A stretch of 64,000 nucleotides of DNA from Paenibacillus sophorae (GCF_018966525.1 NZ_CP076607.1:3906001-3970000); one strand, 5' to 3'. Shown: positions 44,059 to 55,384, counted from the stretch's first letter. A program made the numbers and translations. The notes: generated by a model not told the origin, from the sequence alone.

Positions 44059-44098
44059 CACGGGTTATCCAATTTTTATTAGAGACGGGTAACCCGTG
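44059..44098. repeat. Inverted repeat downstream of the WYL regulator gene
   Basis: CACGGGTTA / TAACCCGTG, perfect 9-bp arms with a 22-base spacer, in the gap between the convergent zinc-ribbon and WYL genes. Could be a weak terminator; there is no clear T-run. Confidence 0.35.
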
Positions 44099-44130
44099 TC
44101 CTCCTTGTCCCGAAAGCTGTATCCCCCTAT

Positions 44131-45090
44131 TCAATCCCCATAAAAAGTACGAAGCTCATCCAGCTTATCTTTGATAAAAGCTCTAAGCTCTTCAGGCGCA
44201 ACGACCTCGCCGCAGCCGATCAGTTCCAGAATATCGCGGCAGGCCGCTTCATAACCATACATATTCACCGTCAGAAGGGCCGTATTCTGTTCCCAAGCGG
44301 TATGCAGAATCTCCAGCTTGTTCCGCAAATTCACGCTCGGCTCTTTCACCCTGAGAATTACCGGATAAACCTCCCTCTCTTGCCGCGACCGCTTAAATGA
44401 CTGATTGCTGCCTTTCCAATAATGTTCCAATGAGAAGTCCGCCGGAATTTCGAACCCTCCCTCTAACTGTTCAGCAGCTGATATTCGCTCGCATTTAAAC
44501 GTCCGGACTTCCTCCACCATTTCACTGTATGCAGCCAGATACCATTCACCCTGCTTCACCACCAGCCCATAAGGCCGAACATCTCGAATAGACAACTCTC
44601 CTCCCGGCTTGCGGTAATGGATCGTCAGCTTATGCGATTTCCAAAGCGCGGCACGAACCGTTTCCAGGCAGGGAGCATCAGGGCGCTCGCGCCACCAGGG
44701 CGTATCGTCAAAATAAAACCGGGACTTAGCCTTATGCAAATCCGGTTTGTATTCATCCGGCAGCGTTTTTTCCAGCTTCAGCAGCGCGCTCCGGAGCTTA
44801 TGTCCTGATTCGGTTCCCGCGCCGGAATAAATGCCAAGTCCCGTCAGATACAGGTGAACGACGTCGTCATTATGTAAACTTTTTAGATCAACGGTATACC
44901 CTTCCATCAGCGAAAGACCGCCGGACGGCCCCGGAGCGCTGACAATCGGTACACCGGATTCAGCCAGCGTATCCACATCGCGGTAAATTGAACGGACGGA
45001 GGTTTCCAGCGCTTCCGCCAGCTCTTTTGCTTTCAGCTTCCCTCTTGATTCCAGCAGCAATAATATCGCAACCAGCCGATGCAGCCTCAT
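44131..45090 (-). CDS. WYL-domain transcriptional regulator (YafY/DeoR-like)
   Basis: A 319-residue regulator with an N-terminal winged helix (HRLVAILLLLESRGKLKAKE, TSVRSIYRDVDTLAESGVPI), a WYL domain (about 135-210; LTIHYRKPGGE, DVRPYGLVVKQGEWYLAAY) and a C-terminal WCX extension. Divergent from the Gfo/Idh/MocA gene with about 120 bases between starts, so that gene is its likely target. Confidence 0.92.
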   Translation of the reverse strand: MRLHRLVAILLLLESRGKLKAKELAEALETSVRSIYRDVDTLAESGVPIVSAPGPSGGLSLMEGYTVDLKSLHNDDVVHLYLTGLGIYSGAGTESGHKLRSALLKLEKTLPDEYKPDLHKAKSRFYFDDTPWWRERPDAPCLETVRAALWKSHKLTIHYRKPGGELSIRDVRPYGLVVKQGEWYLAAYSEMVEEVRTFKCERISAAEQLEGGFEIPADFSLEHYWKGSNQSFKRSRQEREVYPVILRVKEPSVNLRNKLEILHTAWEQNTALLTVNMYGYEAACRDILELIGCGEVVAPEELRAFIKDKLDELRTFYGD

Positions 45091-45209
45091 AACACCCCTC
45101 CTTTTATCAGCGGACAGAAAATTTCACAGACAGCCTCAAATCATTGCCATTCTGCTGTCAACAATACAAGTATATCATAGGTCCATAACCTTTGAAGGAG
45201 TTGGAACTT

Positions 45210-46148
45210 ATGAATGTAGCTGTGCTCGGAACAGGATTTGGAACATATCATGCCAAGCTGCTGAAGTCAGTGGATCTGTGTGGACGATTGATCGTGTTCG
45301 GCAGGAACGATGCTAAGCTGGCGCAACTGGAGAAGGAGCTAAATGTAGAGATTGCCCGGGATATTGGCGGTATTTTGCGCGATCCGGATATTGATGTCAT
45401 CGACCTGTGCCTGCCGACCTCTCTTCACTGCGAGGTTGCGGTCAAGGCGCTTGAGCATGGAAAGCATGTGTTCTGCGAAACGCCCGTATGCTGCTCGGTG
45501 GAAGAGGCTGCGGCCATGCTGGATGCGGAAAGAAGCTCCGGCAAAAGAGTCCTCGTTAACCGGTTTATCCATTTTGACCCGGCTTACGCCTTTTTGCGCG
45601 AATCCTGCCTGAAGGGTACATACGGCAAGCTGCTGTCTCTCACTTTAAAAAGGGAAACGCCGCCGCTCTGGGGGGACCTCGGATTGGACACCATCCCTGT
45701 GAATCTCATGATCCATGAGTTGGATATTATTGGCGGGATCATGGATTCTCCGGAGCTTATCTCCGCCTGGGGAACGGAATATAGGGATGCGCGCCAGTCG
45801 CTGGTCCGGGCCGTATTCGGGCGGGACGGCGCGATTGCGGAAATCGTCTCTTCCTCGGGAATGCCTGACGGATATCCCTTTACTGTCGGCTATGAAGCGT
45901 ATTTTGAATCAGGCAAGCTGGTTTTTCTGGAAAAGGATTCTGGTAATCAGTCTGATGCTGCTTTAACGGAATATACCGCCTCCGGCGCACGGCGTCTCGT
46001 TTTGAAAGAGATTAATCCGTATGCCGCCACCTTGGAACATGCGCTGCAAAGCTTACATCACGGGACAAATTCACTCCTTTCCTTGGAGAACGCGGCCGAG
46101 TCTCTGGCTAACGCGCTGGGAATCCGGCGGCAAATAAAGCAAAAGTAG
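45210..46148 (+). CDS. Gfo/Idh/MocA-family oxidoreductase
   Basis: A 312-residue NAD(P)-dependent dehydrogenase. Rossmann loop VLGTGFGTYHAK, DVIDLCLPTSLHCEVAVKAL and GKHVFCETPVC (a variant of the EKP motif with ETP) mark the family. The C-terminal alpha/beta domain is present. The His/Lys usually seen in sugar-acting members are not obvious. GAAGGAG before the ATG at 45210 fixes the start. Substrate probably a sugar or polyol derivative. Confidence 0.9.
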   Translation: MNVAVLGTGFGTYHAKLLKSVDLCGRLIVFGRNDAKLAQLEKELNVEIARDIGGILRDPDIDVIDLCLPTSLHCEVAVKALEHGKHVFCETPVCCSVEEAAAMLDAERSSGKRVLVNRFIHFDPAYAFLRESCLKGTYGKLLSLTLKRETPPLWGDLGLDTIPVNLMIHELDIIGGIMDSPELISAWGTEYRDARQSLVRAVFGRDGAIAEIVSSSGMPDGYPFTVGYEAYFESGKLVFLEKDSGNQSDAALTEYTASGARRLVLKEINPYAATLEHALQSLHHGTNSLLSLENAAESLANALGIRRQIKQK

Positions 46149-46196
46149 CTTGTGCTTTTCCAGCGATTAGGATATTCTGTAATAGACAACTTCATA

Positions 46197-46292
46197 GACA
46201 CGGGAGCTCGGAAACAGCCGGGCTGAGAGGATGGCCCTATGCCATCGACCGTAATACCTGATCTGGGTAATGCCAGCGGAGGAATCGTCACA
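46197..46292 (+). promoter_or_regulatory. TPP riboswitch (THI box)
   Basis: Conserved blocks in order: CGGGAGCTCGG, GGGCTGAGAGGATGGCCC, GACCG, ACCTGATCTGGGTAATGCC and AGCGGAGGAA. It lies upstream of a terminator and thiC, so thiamine pyrophosphate represses. Confidence 0.97.
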
Positions 46293-46306
46293 GGCTTTGT
46301 ATGTTC

Positions 46307-46337
46307 AAAGACCGCTTCTTCGGGTGCGGTCTTTTTT
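46307..46337 (+). terminator. Terminator of the thiC leader
   Basis: AAAGACCGC / GCGGTCTTTTTT hairpin between the TPP aptamer and thiC; the expression platform of the riboswitch. Confidence 0.9.
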
Positions 46338-46387
46338 GCGTACCTGGCCTCCTCCGGCGCTTCACACCATTAAGAGGAGGAATTGAA

Positions 46388-48124
<1,737 letters not shown>

Positions 48125-48139
48125 TTTTTAAGGTTATGA

Positions 48140-48172
48140 AGCGGCAGTCTAAAGAAGTCTTAGGCTGCCGCT
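48140..48172 (+). terminator. Intrinsic terminator after thiC
   Basis: AGCGGCAGtCTAA / TTAGgCTGCCGCT stem followed by GTTT. Confidence 0.7.
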
Positions 48173-48303
48173 GTTTATTGAGTATCCTTCTCTTGTTTGC
48201 TTAGTCTTTGTTCAATTTCCGTATTTCTTTTTCCAATCCTCTGACCACTCGTAAAAAGTCATTCCTGTTACTTCCTCTAACGTTTGACCATAGTAATTGG
48301 ATA

Positions 48304-48777
48304 TTATTGCTGCTGCGCTTTGTAAACTTCCAGGAACGAGGACTCTTCCCCAAGAGCTGCAAGCGCGACAACCGGATTCCAATAATCCTTGTAGTGAACG
48401 ATCTTGTTTTCCTTCGTTTCAATCACGGAAATATAACTTTGCAGATAAGGCTTACCGGTTATTATGGCCTGCCCTTCTTCGATTCCAAATTCAATAATTA
48501 TCACATTGGGGTTCAGAGTCAGATGAAAAGTCGGTTCTTTAAATTTGGAGAGCTCAATCTTATTGGGAATTTCCTTTACATATTTATAAAGGGCGGATTT
48601 CCCTTCTAATTTCAGGGTATATCCTTTGGGCGCGAATGGAAATTCGAAGATGACATTCTCATCAAACAATTCGATAAATTTATCCATGTCCTTTTCTATC
48701 ATAGAATTTTTAAATTTCTCGAAAATTTCCTGTGCTTCCCGGAGTCTCGCTTCGTAATTAACAGCCTGATTCGCCAC
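48304..48777 (-). CDS. NTF2/SnoaL-like protein
   Basis: A 157-residue single-domain protein of the NTF2-like fold: an N-terminal helix pair (EARLREAQEIFEKFKNSM, DMDKFIELFDENVIFEFPF) and a curved sheet ending in KIVHYKDYWNPVVAL. Members include small isomerases, cyclases and hydrolases, and PhzA/B-like proteins. The start is probably the GTG at 48777, eight bases after GAGG. Last gene of the catabolic run, though 150 bases separate it from the carbonic-anhydrase-like gene. Confidence 0.8.
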   Translation of the reverse strand: MANQAVNYEARLREAQEIFEKFKNSMIEKDMDKFIELFDENVIFEFPFAPKGYTLKLEGKSALYKYVKEIPNKIELSKFKEPTFHLTLNPNVIIIEFGIEEGQAIITGKPYLQSYISVIETKENKIVHYKDYWNPVVALAALGEESSFLEVYKAQQQ

Positions 48778-48927
48778 CTTTACCACCTCTTATTAGAATT
48801 TTAGTAACAGAGAGCTAACAGATTTAGGCTTTAAATAAAGAATATATTTTCCAGACTGAACAGTCAAGATGCTTCATGACAAAAATCCTTTGTTAATTCC
48901 TCATTACCTGGATGATATACACAGGCT

Positions 48928-49458
48928 TCATTTTAAACTGCTATGATATTTATACCTGCTGTCGTATTGTTCAACCAGCTTCAAATATACGTTCGAACTT
49001 TCCTGTACCCACCACAAGGAGCTACCGGATAATTCTTTCTTGAATTGTCCCGGGGAACCCGTAAAGAGCTGACGGTCCTCGATTCTTGTATTTCCCGTAA
49101 TTACGCTGCCCGCTGCGATGACATTTTCGTTTTGAATGACGGCCCCGTCGAGAACAACCGCATTCATGCCGATGACGTTGTTGTTACCGATTGTACAGTT
49201 ATGCAGGATAGAGCCATGCCCGATCGTATTGTTGTCCCCGATAAACGTTCCTGAGTCCGTCATATGGACGACACAGTTGTCCTGTATGCTGTTATTTTTC
49301 CCGATCCGGATCGACCCTGCGTCCCCCCGGAGAACCGCTCCGAACCAAATGCTGCTGCCCTCCTCTATGACGACGTCGCCGATAATGGTTGCAGTGGGCG
49401 CAATAAAGACTCCGTCGGCAATCTTCGGATATATTCCATTAAACTCATAAATATTCAT
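48928..49458 (-). CDS. Gamma-carbonic anhydrase-like hexapeptide-repeat protein
   Basis: A 176-residue left-handed beta-helix protein with repeated I-G-[DN]-[NG] turns (IGDVVIEEG, IGKNNSIQDN, IGDNNTIGHG, IGNNNVIGMN). Three histidines in CVVHM, IGHGS and ILHNC match the zinc ligands of gamma-type carbonic anhydrases (YrdA/PaaY group). As the gene sits with carboxylase-like and beta-keto-acid enzymes, it may supply bicarbonate; a PaaY-like thioesterase role is an alternative. Confidence 0.88.
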   Translation of the reverse strand: MNIYEFNGIYPKIADGVFIAPTATIIGDVVIEEGSSIWFGAVLRGDAGSIRIGKNNSIQDNCVVHMTDSGTFIGDNNTIGHGSILHNCTIGNNNVIGMNAVVLDGAVIQNENVIAAGSVITGNTRIEDRQLFTGSPGQFKKELSGSSLWWVQESSNVYLKLVEQYDSRYKYHSSLK

Positions 49459-49509
49459 TCGTTTCGATTCTCCTATCGTAAATATTCGGAAACGGCAAGA
49501 CGCTCTTAC

Positions 49510-50457
49510 TCAATAGCGGCTAGGTATGGACGAAACCCCCAACATGCTCCTTGCTTGCTCCGGTGTTGCGATTTCACGGTTAAGCTCTCTTGAGATGAGG
49601 GCAATTTTGGCGACGGCCTCAGCATTGTTCTTCAGCTTCTGACCGCGCTTTAGATAAATATTGTCTTCCAAACCTACGCGCACATGTCCTCCGAGCAGAA
49701 TGCTTTGCGTCGTCATCGCCCATTGGTATTTTCCGATGCCGGCGACGGTAAAATGCGCTCCGGCCGGTAGCTCGCGGGCCATATGAATCAGGTTTTCAGG
49801 CGTAGGGTAAGTAGCGGTCTGATAACCCATCACAAATTGAAACAAGTATGGCGTCTTGATTAATCCTTCGGATATCAGTTTTTGAGCCACCCAATATTGA
49901 CCGGAATTATACATCTCCATCTCGGGTATGATGCCTTTCTCGAGCATGCCCGCTGCCAGCTGTTCAATGAAGCCGTACGTAAAAGGGATGCAGATGTCGT
50001 ATTCCTGGGAGGGACGGGGATAGTCCAGAGCTTCTTCTCTGGCCTTGATCACAAAACGCGACATATCCGGTCCCATGTTTAGTGATGCCATCTCCGGCAG
50101 CGCATCCAGACTGCGAAGCCTGTCCTCCATGGTCGATGTCGGTCCGCCTCCAGTTGTATTGTTGATTATGATATCAGGACATCGTTCCCGAATTAGCGCA
50201 TTGATCCGATACATAACTTCGGGGTCCATTGTGGTGTCTCCGAGATTGTTTGGATCCCTCCCGTGAACATGGACAACGGACGCCCCTTCATTGTAGGCCT
50301 CATAAACCGAATCGGCAATCTCTTCGGGTGTTTCCGGAATTCCCCGATGAGACTCTTTTCCTTGAACGCCTCCGTTGCAGCAGCAGGTAATAATCAAAGG
50401 CTCCATCGATGTGACCCGTTCCATCCACTCATAAGAATCGGTATAATTCCAACTCAT
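49510..50457 (-). CDS. Beta-keto acid cleavage enzyme (BKACE, DUF849)
   Basis: A 315-residue TIM-barrel enzyme of the family that includes Kce of lysine fermentation. Members transfer the acyl part of a beta-keto acid to acetyl-CoA, giving acetoacetate and a new CoA ester. Zinc-ligand region VVHVHGRD is conserved, as are IINNTTGGG and the glycine-rich start ITCCCNGG. GGGAGG precedes the ATG. The acyl substrate is not predictable. It is 62 bases downstream of the dehydrogenase gene on the same strand. Confidence 0.92.
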   Translation of the reverse strand: MSWNYTDSYEWMERVTSMEPLIITCCCNGGVQGKESHRGIPETPEEIADSVYEAYNEGASVVHVHGRDPNNLGDTTMDPEVMYRINALIRERCPDIIINNTTGGGPTSTMEDRLRSLDALPEMASLNMGPDMSRFVIKAREEALDYPRPSQEYDICIPFTYGFIEQLAAGMLEKGIIPEMEMYNSGQYWVAQKLISEGLIKTPYLFQFVMGYQTATYPTPENLIHMARELPAGAHFTVAGIGKYQWAMTTQSILLGGHVRVGLEDNIYLKRGQKLKNNAEAVAKIALISRELNREIATPEQARSMLGVSSIPSRY

Positions 50458-50518
50458 CTATAAACCTCCCTGTTTGTTTACCTCTACACATTTTCAACGC
50501 TTATCTTCTTGCAAAGAA

Positions 50519-51625
50519 CTAGACTCGTACCGGCCTTCTGCTCAAGGTATGATGACTGTTTTGCAGAAATGCGCTCCGTGATTGCTTCAATTTCATTATC
50601 CGTTCTTCAGCGAGCCTGTCTGCAGCCACATAGGTAGGTATGCCGTCACGCTTCGAGATTTCAAAAATGCGTTCGATCGTAAGATGAATCTCTGCAATTT
50701 TGTTATACGCGCGTTCCCGGTTATAGCCGTATAACTCGTCGGCTATATTAATAACTCCCCCGGCGTTGATGACATAATCAGGCGCATAAACAAGTCCGAG
50801 TTCATGAATCAGATCGCCGTGCCTTGCTTCCTTTAATTGATTGTTTGCAGAACCGGCGATGACTTTTGCTTTTAAGCGCGGGATCGTCTCGTCGTTGATC
50901 GTCGCACCGAGCGCGCAAGGCGCGTAAATATCGCAGTTGACATCATAAATATCGTCCGGGTCTACGGCAATGGCATCGAATTGTTCTATTGCCCGCCGAA
51001 CAGCCTCTTGTTGAATATCGGTGACAATCAATTTTGCTCCTTCCGTATGGAGATGTGAATATAAATGGGTAGCCACGTTTCCTGCCCCCTGGACGGCGAC
51101 CACTTTCCCTTCCAGCGAATCGCTGCCAAAGGCTTCTTTTGCCGCCGCTTTCATCCCTTGATAAACCCCGTAAGCCGTTGCCGGGGAAGGATTGCCTGAT
51201 GAGCCGTATGTGGGGGAGATCCCCGCTACAAAGTCGGTTTCTTGGTAAACGATGTCCATATCCTGAACCGTTGTCCCGACATCTTCAGCCGTGATATACC
51301 GTCCGTTTAACCCCTGGATAAAACGTCCGAAAGCGCGAAACATTTCCTCATTTTTATCTTTTTTCGGATCACCGATGATAACCGTTTTCCCTCCTCCAAG
51401 ATTAAGACCCGATACGGCATTCTTATACGTCATGCCTTTGGCGAGGCGCAGGACGTCTTCAATAGCCGCTTCTTCAGAACCATAATTCCACATGCGAGTG
51501 CCGCCGAGAGCAGGTCCAAGCGATGTATCGTGAATGGCAATAATTGCTTTCAGTCCCGATTGCTTATCCTGGCAGAACAGCAGCTCCTCATAATCGTCTC
51601 GTTCCATGGCTTGAAATAATATCAT
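50519..51625 (-). CDS. Leucine/phenylalanine/glutamate-type amino-acid dehydrogenase
   Basis: A 368-residue ELFV dehydrogenase, the length of Bacillus leucine dehydrogenase. Substrate domain: GPALGGTRMW, GLNLGGGKTVI with the conserved lysine, and the glycine-rich catalytic segment. NAD domain: VAVQGAGNVATHL. It reversibly deaminates a hydrophobic amino acid to a 2-oxo acid. The start at 51625 overlaps the stop of the ACT-MFS gene (ATGA), so the two are translated together. Likely specific for a branched-chain or related amino acid. Confidence 0.92.
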   Translation of the reverse strand: MILFQAMERDDYEELLFCQDKQSGLKAIIAIHDTSLGPALGGTRMWNYGSEEAAIEDVLRLAKGMTYKNAVSGLNLGGGKTVIIGDPKKDKNEEMFRAFGRFIQGLNGRYITAEDVGTTVQDMDIVYQETDFVAGISPTYGSSGNPSPATAYGVYQGMKAAAKEAFGSDSLEGKVVAVQGAGNVATHLYSHLHTEGAKLIVTDIQQEAVRRAIEQFDAIAVDPDDIYDVNCDIYAPCALGATINDETIPRLKAKVIAGSANNQLKEARHGDLIHELGLVYAPDYVINAGGVINIADELYGYNRERAYNKIAEIHLTIERIFEISKRDGIPTYVAADRLAEERIMKLKQSRSAFLQNSHHTLSRRPVRV

Positions 51626-53040
51626 CTCATTCTTCCTCCATCTTTCTCTGTCTTCGTCTTGTGCCACAACAGGAGGCTTAGGAGAGCTCCCGCTTCAATA
51701 AAAAGCGCAAATAAAAATACGGATGTTTCAATACCTATCTGCTCAGCGGAATATCCCAGCAATATGACGGGAAATGCAATCCCTGTATAACTAAATAAAT
51801 AAAAAAAAGAAATAATGTCGCCCCGTATATCGTCCGCTACCTCTGTGCTAATTGACACAAGACTTCCCGCATATAAAGGACCGTGCCCCAATCCCACACA
51901 AATGGCTGAAGTAATCAGCAAAACGATCGACATATGTTGAAGAGTCGCCGCAACTCCCATAAGTCCCAGTGACAACAGTAAAATCCCAACCGCCATCATT
52001 TTCATAACGGACAATCTCTTAAACAAAAACTGGCTGAACGTTGATAGAGCAAAGATCGATGCAATCATCCCGCCGGAAAGAATAAAATTGAATTTGCCGG
52101 CCCATTCATTCAAATAGGAAGGAATGACGGAAAGAAACAAGCTGACGACTCCCCAGGCTATAAACGAGGTCGCTGCAGCCGTATAAGCGTGCAGCCGGAT
52201 CGTTTTCGGAATGTTCAGCCCATGAAACCGAACGCGATGCGCTTTCCGGTAGCTCACCTTAACTGTCGACATTCCGATCATGCCGAGAATGACCAGGCCG
52301 CCATAAACGATATAGGGCAGCTTTGTCGGCATTGGCGCAAATTGTGCCAATATACCAGCCATAAATGGTCCTAATGAGCTTCCTGCCGTTACCGCAAAAG
52401 CAGTGACAAGAGACGATGTTTGCCAATTGCGATTCCGTTCCAGTTCATTCAGGGTGGATGAGGAAACGCAGATAAATGTTCCGACCGCCAGTCCCTGTAA
52501 AATTCTTGCCATAATTAGAATGGGCATGTCGTTTGCCAGAGTTGAACATACCGCTCCGGATAATGCAGCCATCAAACCAAATATCAATATTTTTCGTTTG
52601 CCGAACCGTTCAGCCAATTGTAAGAAGATAAAGAGCCCGGGAATGACAGAGAACACATAGGCGGCAAATAAAAGCGTGATCATCCCCGAAGTCAATTGCC
52701 ACTCTGTTCGATAAATGGAATATAACGGGGAAGCGACATTAATACCAAAAATGGTAATAAACAAGCTGTAGGCGACGATCCAAAACGACCTCGTTTGCGC
52801 TCCTGTCTTTGCCATACCCACTTGAAGAACATCGCTCAACTTCGCCATTTGGCTGATCACCATTTCTAACTTATCATCTTCAATGGAGACTTCAATTTGA
52901 ATGCGGGAAATTCCGGGACTACCTCCATGACCGATCGTTATTTTGTCGATATTGGTTTCAAAGAGGGTAAACAACTGCGAAACACACGCCAATACGCCTG
53001 GACGGTTATATACCAAAACCGAAATGTTCCGTACTACCAC
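51622..53040 (-). CDS. MFS transporter with N-terminal ACT domain (novel fusion)
   Basis: A 472-residue protein in two parts. Residues 1 to about 76 are an ACT domain closely resembling the regulatory subunit of acetolactate synthase (IlvN): RNISVLVYNRPGVLACVSQL, NIDKITIGHG, ISRIQIEVS and the closing LEMVISQMAKLSDVLQV. From about residue 84 a 12-helix major-facilitator transporter follows, with ERFGKRKIL as motif A and TAFAVTAGSSLGPFMAG as motif C (drug-efflux-like). The frame is continuous with no internal stop, and a second start between the parts would need an unsupported site. The start is GTG at 53040 after GGTGGGAG. I do not know of an established family with this fusion. ACT domains bind amino acids, so the transporter is probably gated by one. 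Confidence 0.85.
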   Translation of the reverse strand: MVVRNISVLVYNRPGVLACVSQLFTLFETNIDKITIGHGGSPGISRIQIEVSIEDDKLEMVISQMAKLSDVLQVGMAKTGAQTRSFWIVAYSLFITIFGINVASPLYSIYRTEWQLTSGMITLLFAAYVFSVIPGLFIFLQLAERFGKRKILIFGLMAALSGAVCSTLANDMPILIMARILQGLAVGTFICVSSSTLNELERNRNWQTSSLVTAFAVTAGSSLGPFMAGILAQFAPMPTKLPYIVYGGLVILGMIGMSTVKVSYRKAHRVRFHGLNIPKTIRLHAYTAAATSFIAWGVVSLFLSVIPSYLNEWAGKFNFILSGGMIASIFALSTFSQFLFKRLSVMKMMAVGILLLSLGLMGVAATLQHMSIVLLITSAICVGLGHGPLYAGSLVSISTEVADDIRGDIISFFYLFSYTGIAFPVILLGYSAEQIGIETSVFLFALFIEAGALLSLLLWHKTKTEKDGGRMR

Positions 53041-53209
53041 ACTCTCCCACCCATCGTTGACCTAATATAGCTTAATAACCCGACATACAGACTTAACAGA
53101 ATTTCCCTACCAAGATAGCCAGCATGCCCTTGATATATAGCGGTAACTCCTCATCTCATTTTTATCTCAAATATTGCTTGAAAAGGATGCAGCAATTTCG
53201 AGAACGGTA

Positions 53210-53229
53210 CGGGTACGGATTCGTACCCG
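53210..53229 (-). terminator. Hairpin after the HyuA gene, possible weak terminator
   Basis: CGGGTACG / CGTACCCG perfect 8-bp stem with a four-base loop, 35 bases after the hyuA stop. There is no T-run, so read-through into the ACT-MFS gene is plausible. Confidence 0.4.
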
Positions 53230-53263
53230 CATGTTTGATCGTCCTTCAGCTTTCAGTACTTGA

Positions 53264-55384
53264 TTATTGGGTAACCGGAACCGATGCGGTTTGATCGGCA
53301 GGAGCGAAGTATTCTTTCATGTCAATAACATAGTTTTCATATTTCGATAACGTTACCGTGCTGCCCGGCGTGACGACAATATTGGTTGTCGGCTCTTCAA
53401 TAATTGCCGGGCCTACAATTTTATTGCCGGCTTGCAGCAGCGTCCCGTCATAGACCTGGACATCGACCTGCCCACCCATTTCTCTAAAATACGCTTTCCG
53501 CGTAGCTTTCAGAGATGAGCGATTCGGTGTTTCTGAGGAAAGAGACTGTACTTGAAGGTTGATCTCCGGCGTGATTCCTCTCGCGATAACCTTCCAAACG
53601 ACAAATTCAACCGCTTGCCCCTTTTCCATGGAACCAAGCGTAAATTCATGCTTCGAGTGGAAGTCGTCAATCAATGCCTCCAAATCCTGAACGTTCTGAA
53701 TTGCATTGCTCCGGAGCGGAACCGTCAGCTCGCGTTCCTGGAATAAGTATCGGGCTTCTACCGCAAATTCAAATACCTGATTTTCTTTGGATACACCGAC
53801 GGTATCTAGGAATGCCCTAGCGTCTGCGGCCAGCTTGTTTAAGACGGACTTTACTTTTTCATAATCAAATCCAGTGGAGGCGGTCAAATGGCTGCGGTTA
53901 AATTCGCGCACGACATCGGCCACTACTCCGCCGAATGCGCTCAACGTGGACGCGGTTTTCGGCACAATGACCTCTTGGCATCCAAGCTGGGATACGATGG
54001 GAATAATATGCATACCGACTGCGCCGCCGCCTGCGACAACCGCATACTCTTTCGGGTCGATCCCTTCAAACACGGTCATATCCCGAACCGCCTCCGTCAT
54101 CAAATGATTGGCGGTATTATAGATGGTGTAAGCCGCATCCATGAGGCTTAGATTTAGCGGTTCAGCGACCGATTTCATAATCGCTTTTTCGGCCAGCTCT
54201 TTGCTCACTTTCATATTTCCGCCCAGGAAATAGTTCTCGTCCAAATAGCCGAGGACAAGATTCGCATCCGTTACCGTCGCTCTTTCCCCGCCCCGCATAT
54301 AGCAGGCAGGACCTGGAACGGAGCCGGCGCCTTCAGGACCGACGCGGATTAATCCGCCATCATCAACCCAAGCGATACTGCCTCCTCCTGCGCCGATCGT
54401 TTTCACATCGACCTTCGGAATGCTTAACCGCTCGTTCTGAATGACGTTGTCATTGGATATCGTAATGATGCCGTCGGTAACCCGGCTGACGTCAAAGCTG
54501 GTGCCGCCCATATCGCACGTAATGACATGATCTTTACTCAGTTCTTTCTTGGCGTAAAATCTTCCCGATACCGGAGCGAGCGCCGGGCCGGAGTCTAAGC
54601 TGTAGATAGGGCTGGCAATCATTTCTTGCGGAGAGGTTACACCGCCGGAGCAAGTCAGCAGCGACAATTCGTTTCGATAGCCAATTTCCCGCAGACGGTC
54701 TTCAAATGTACTGACATAGTGCGTTATCAGCGGCTTAAGCGAAGCATCGATAACCGTGCTGACTGTTCTGCGATATTCCCGTATGCGGGGATTAACGACA
54801 TGGCTTAACGCATACGTTTTACCCGGCCACTCTTCTTCAATGATTTCACCGATTCGCAGCTCATGAGCCGGATTGACGAACGACCACATTAAGGAAACCG
54901 CGACCACTTCGACGTCATATTGTTTGAATTTCCTTATCACTTCTCTCACTTCATCTTCATTGAGAGGAATGTCGATTCCCCCTTCCGCATTGATTCGTTC
55001 CGTCACCGGGAGCGTCAAATAGCGTGGAATATACGGTTCCGGATAATCCAAATACCAATCGAAGGGGTTTTCTTTGCCGGCTTCACGGAATAACAGCACG
55101 TCCCGGAATCCTGTCGTACAGATGAGACCCACCTTGGCTACCTTGCGTTCGATAAGCGCATTGGTGCTTGTAGTGGTACCATGCCCGAAATACTCGCACG
55201 ATTCCATCAATTGTTGGAGCGATTTACCATAAAAATCTGCCGCTATAGTAAGTCCGTTAATGATCCCATCCACCCGATTTTCCGGAGTAGTTAAAGCTTT
55301 AAAGATGTTGACACTTCCGCTTTCGTCCACGACGACTAGATCTGTAAACGTACCGCCGATATCGGTACAAATTCGGATACCCAT
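53264..55384 (-). CDS. Hydantoinase/oxoprolinase A family subunit (or acetone/acetophenone carboxylase-type)
   Basis: A 706-residue HyuA-type protein with an actin/ASKHA-like nucleotide-binding fold: DIGGTFTDLVVVDESG at the start, FGHGTTTSTNALIERKVAKVG, and ITCDMGGTSFDVS in the middle. It pairs with the HyuB gene just upstream. Such pairs use ATP for ring opening (hydantoin, 5-oxoproline) or to activate a ketone for carboxylation. Sequence alone does not separate these; the neighbours (BKACE, carbonic-anhydrase-like) favour carboxylation. GGGAGG precedes the ATG. Confidence 0.9.
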   Translation of the reverse strand: MGIRICTDIGGTFTDLVVVDESGSVNIFKALTTPENRVDGIINGLTIAADFYGKSLQQLMESCEYFGHGTTTSTNALIERKVAKVGLICTTGFRDVLLFREAGKENPFDWYLDYPEPYIPRYLTLPVTERINAEGGIDIPLNEDEVREVIRKFKQYDVEVVAVSLMWSFVNPAHELRIGEIIEEEWPGKTYALSHVVNPRIREYRRTVSTVIDASLKPLITHYVSTFEDRLREIGYRNELSLLTCSGGVTSPQEMIASPIYSLDSGPALAPVSGRFYAKKELSKDHVITCDMGGTSFDVSRVTDGIITISNDNVIQNERLSIPKVDVKTIGAGGGSIAWVDDGGLIRVGPEGAGSVPGPACYMRGGERATVTDANLVLGYLDENYFLGGNMKVSKELAEKAIMKSVAEPLNLSLMDAAYTIYNTANHLMTEAVRDMTVFEGIDPKEYAVVAGGGAVGMHIIPIVSQLGCQEVIVPKTASTLSAFGGVVADVVREFNRSHLTASTGFDYEKVKSVLNKLAADARAFLDTVGVSKENQVFEFAVEARYLFQERELTVPLRSNAIQNVQDLEALIDDFHSKHEFTLGSMEKGQAVEFVVWKVIARGITPEINLQVQSLSSETPNRSSLKATRKAYFREMGGQVDVQVYDGTLLQAGNKIVGPAIIEEPTTNIVVTPGSTVTLSKYENYVIDMKEYFAPADQTASVPVTQ

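Noticed and set aside
48201..48315. Short minus-strand peptide text (IISNYYGQTLEEVTGMTFYEW, then WKKKYGN, across frames) beyond the NTF2-like gene, reminiscent of a phage or protein tail
   Set aside because: No start or ribosome site, it overlaps the neighbouring stop, and similarity could not be tested.
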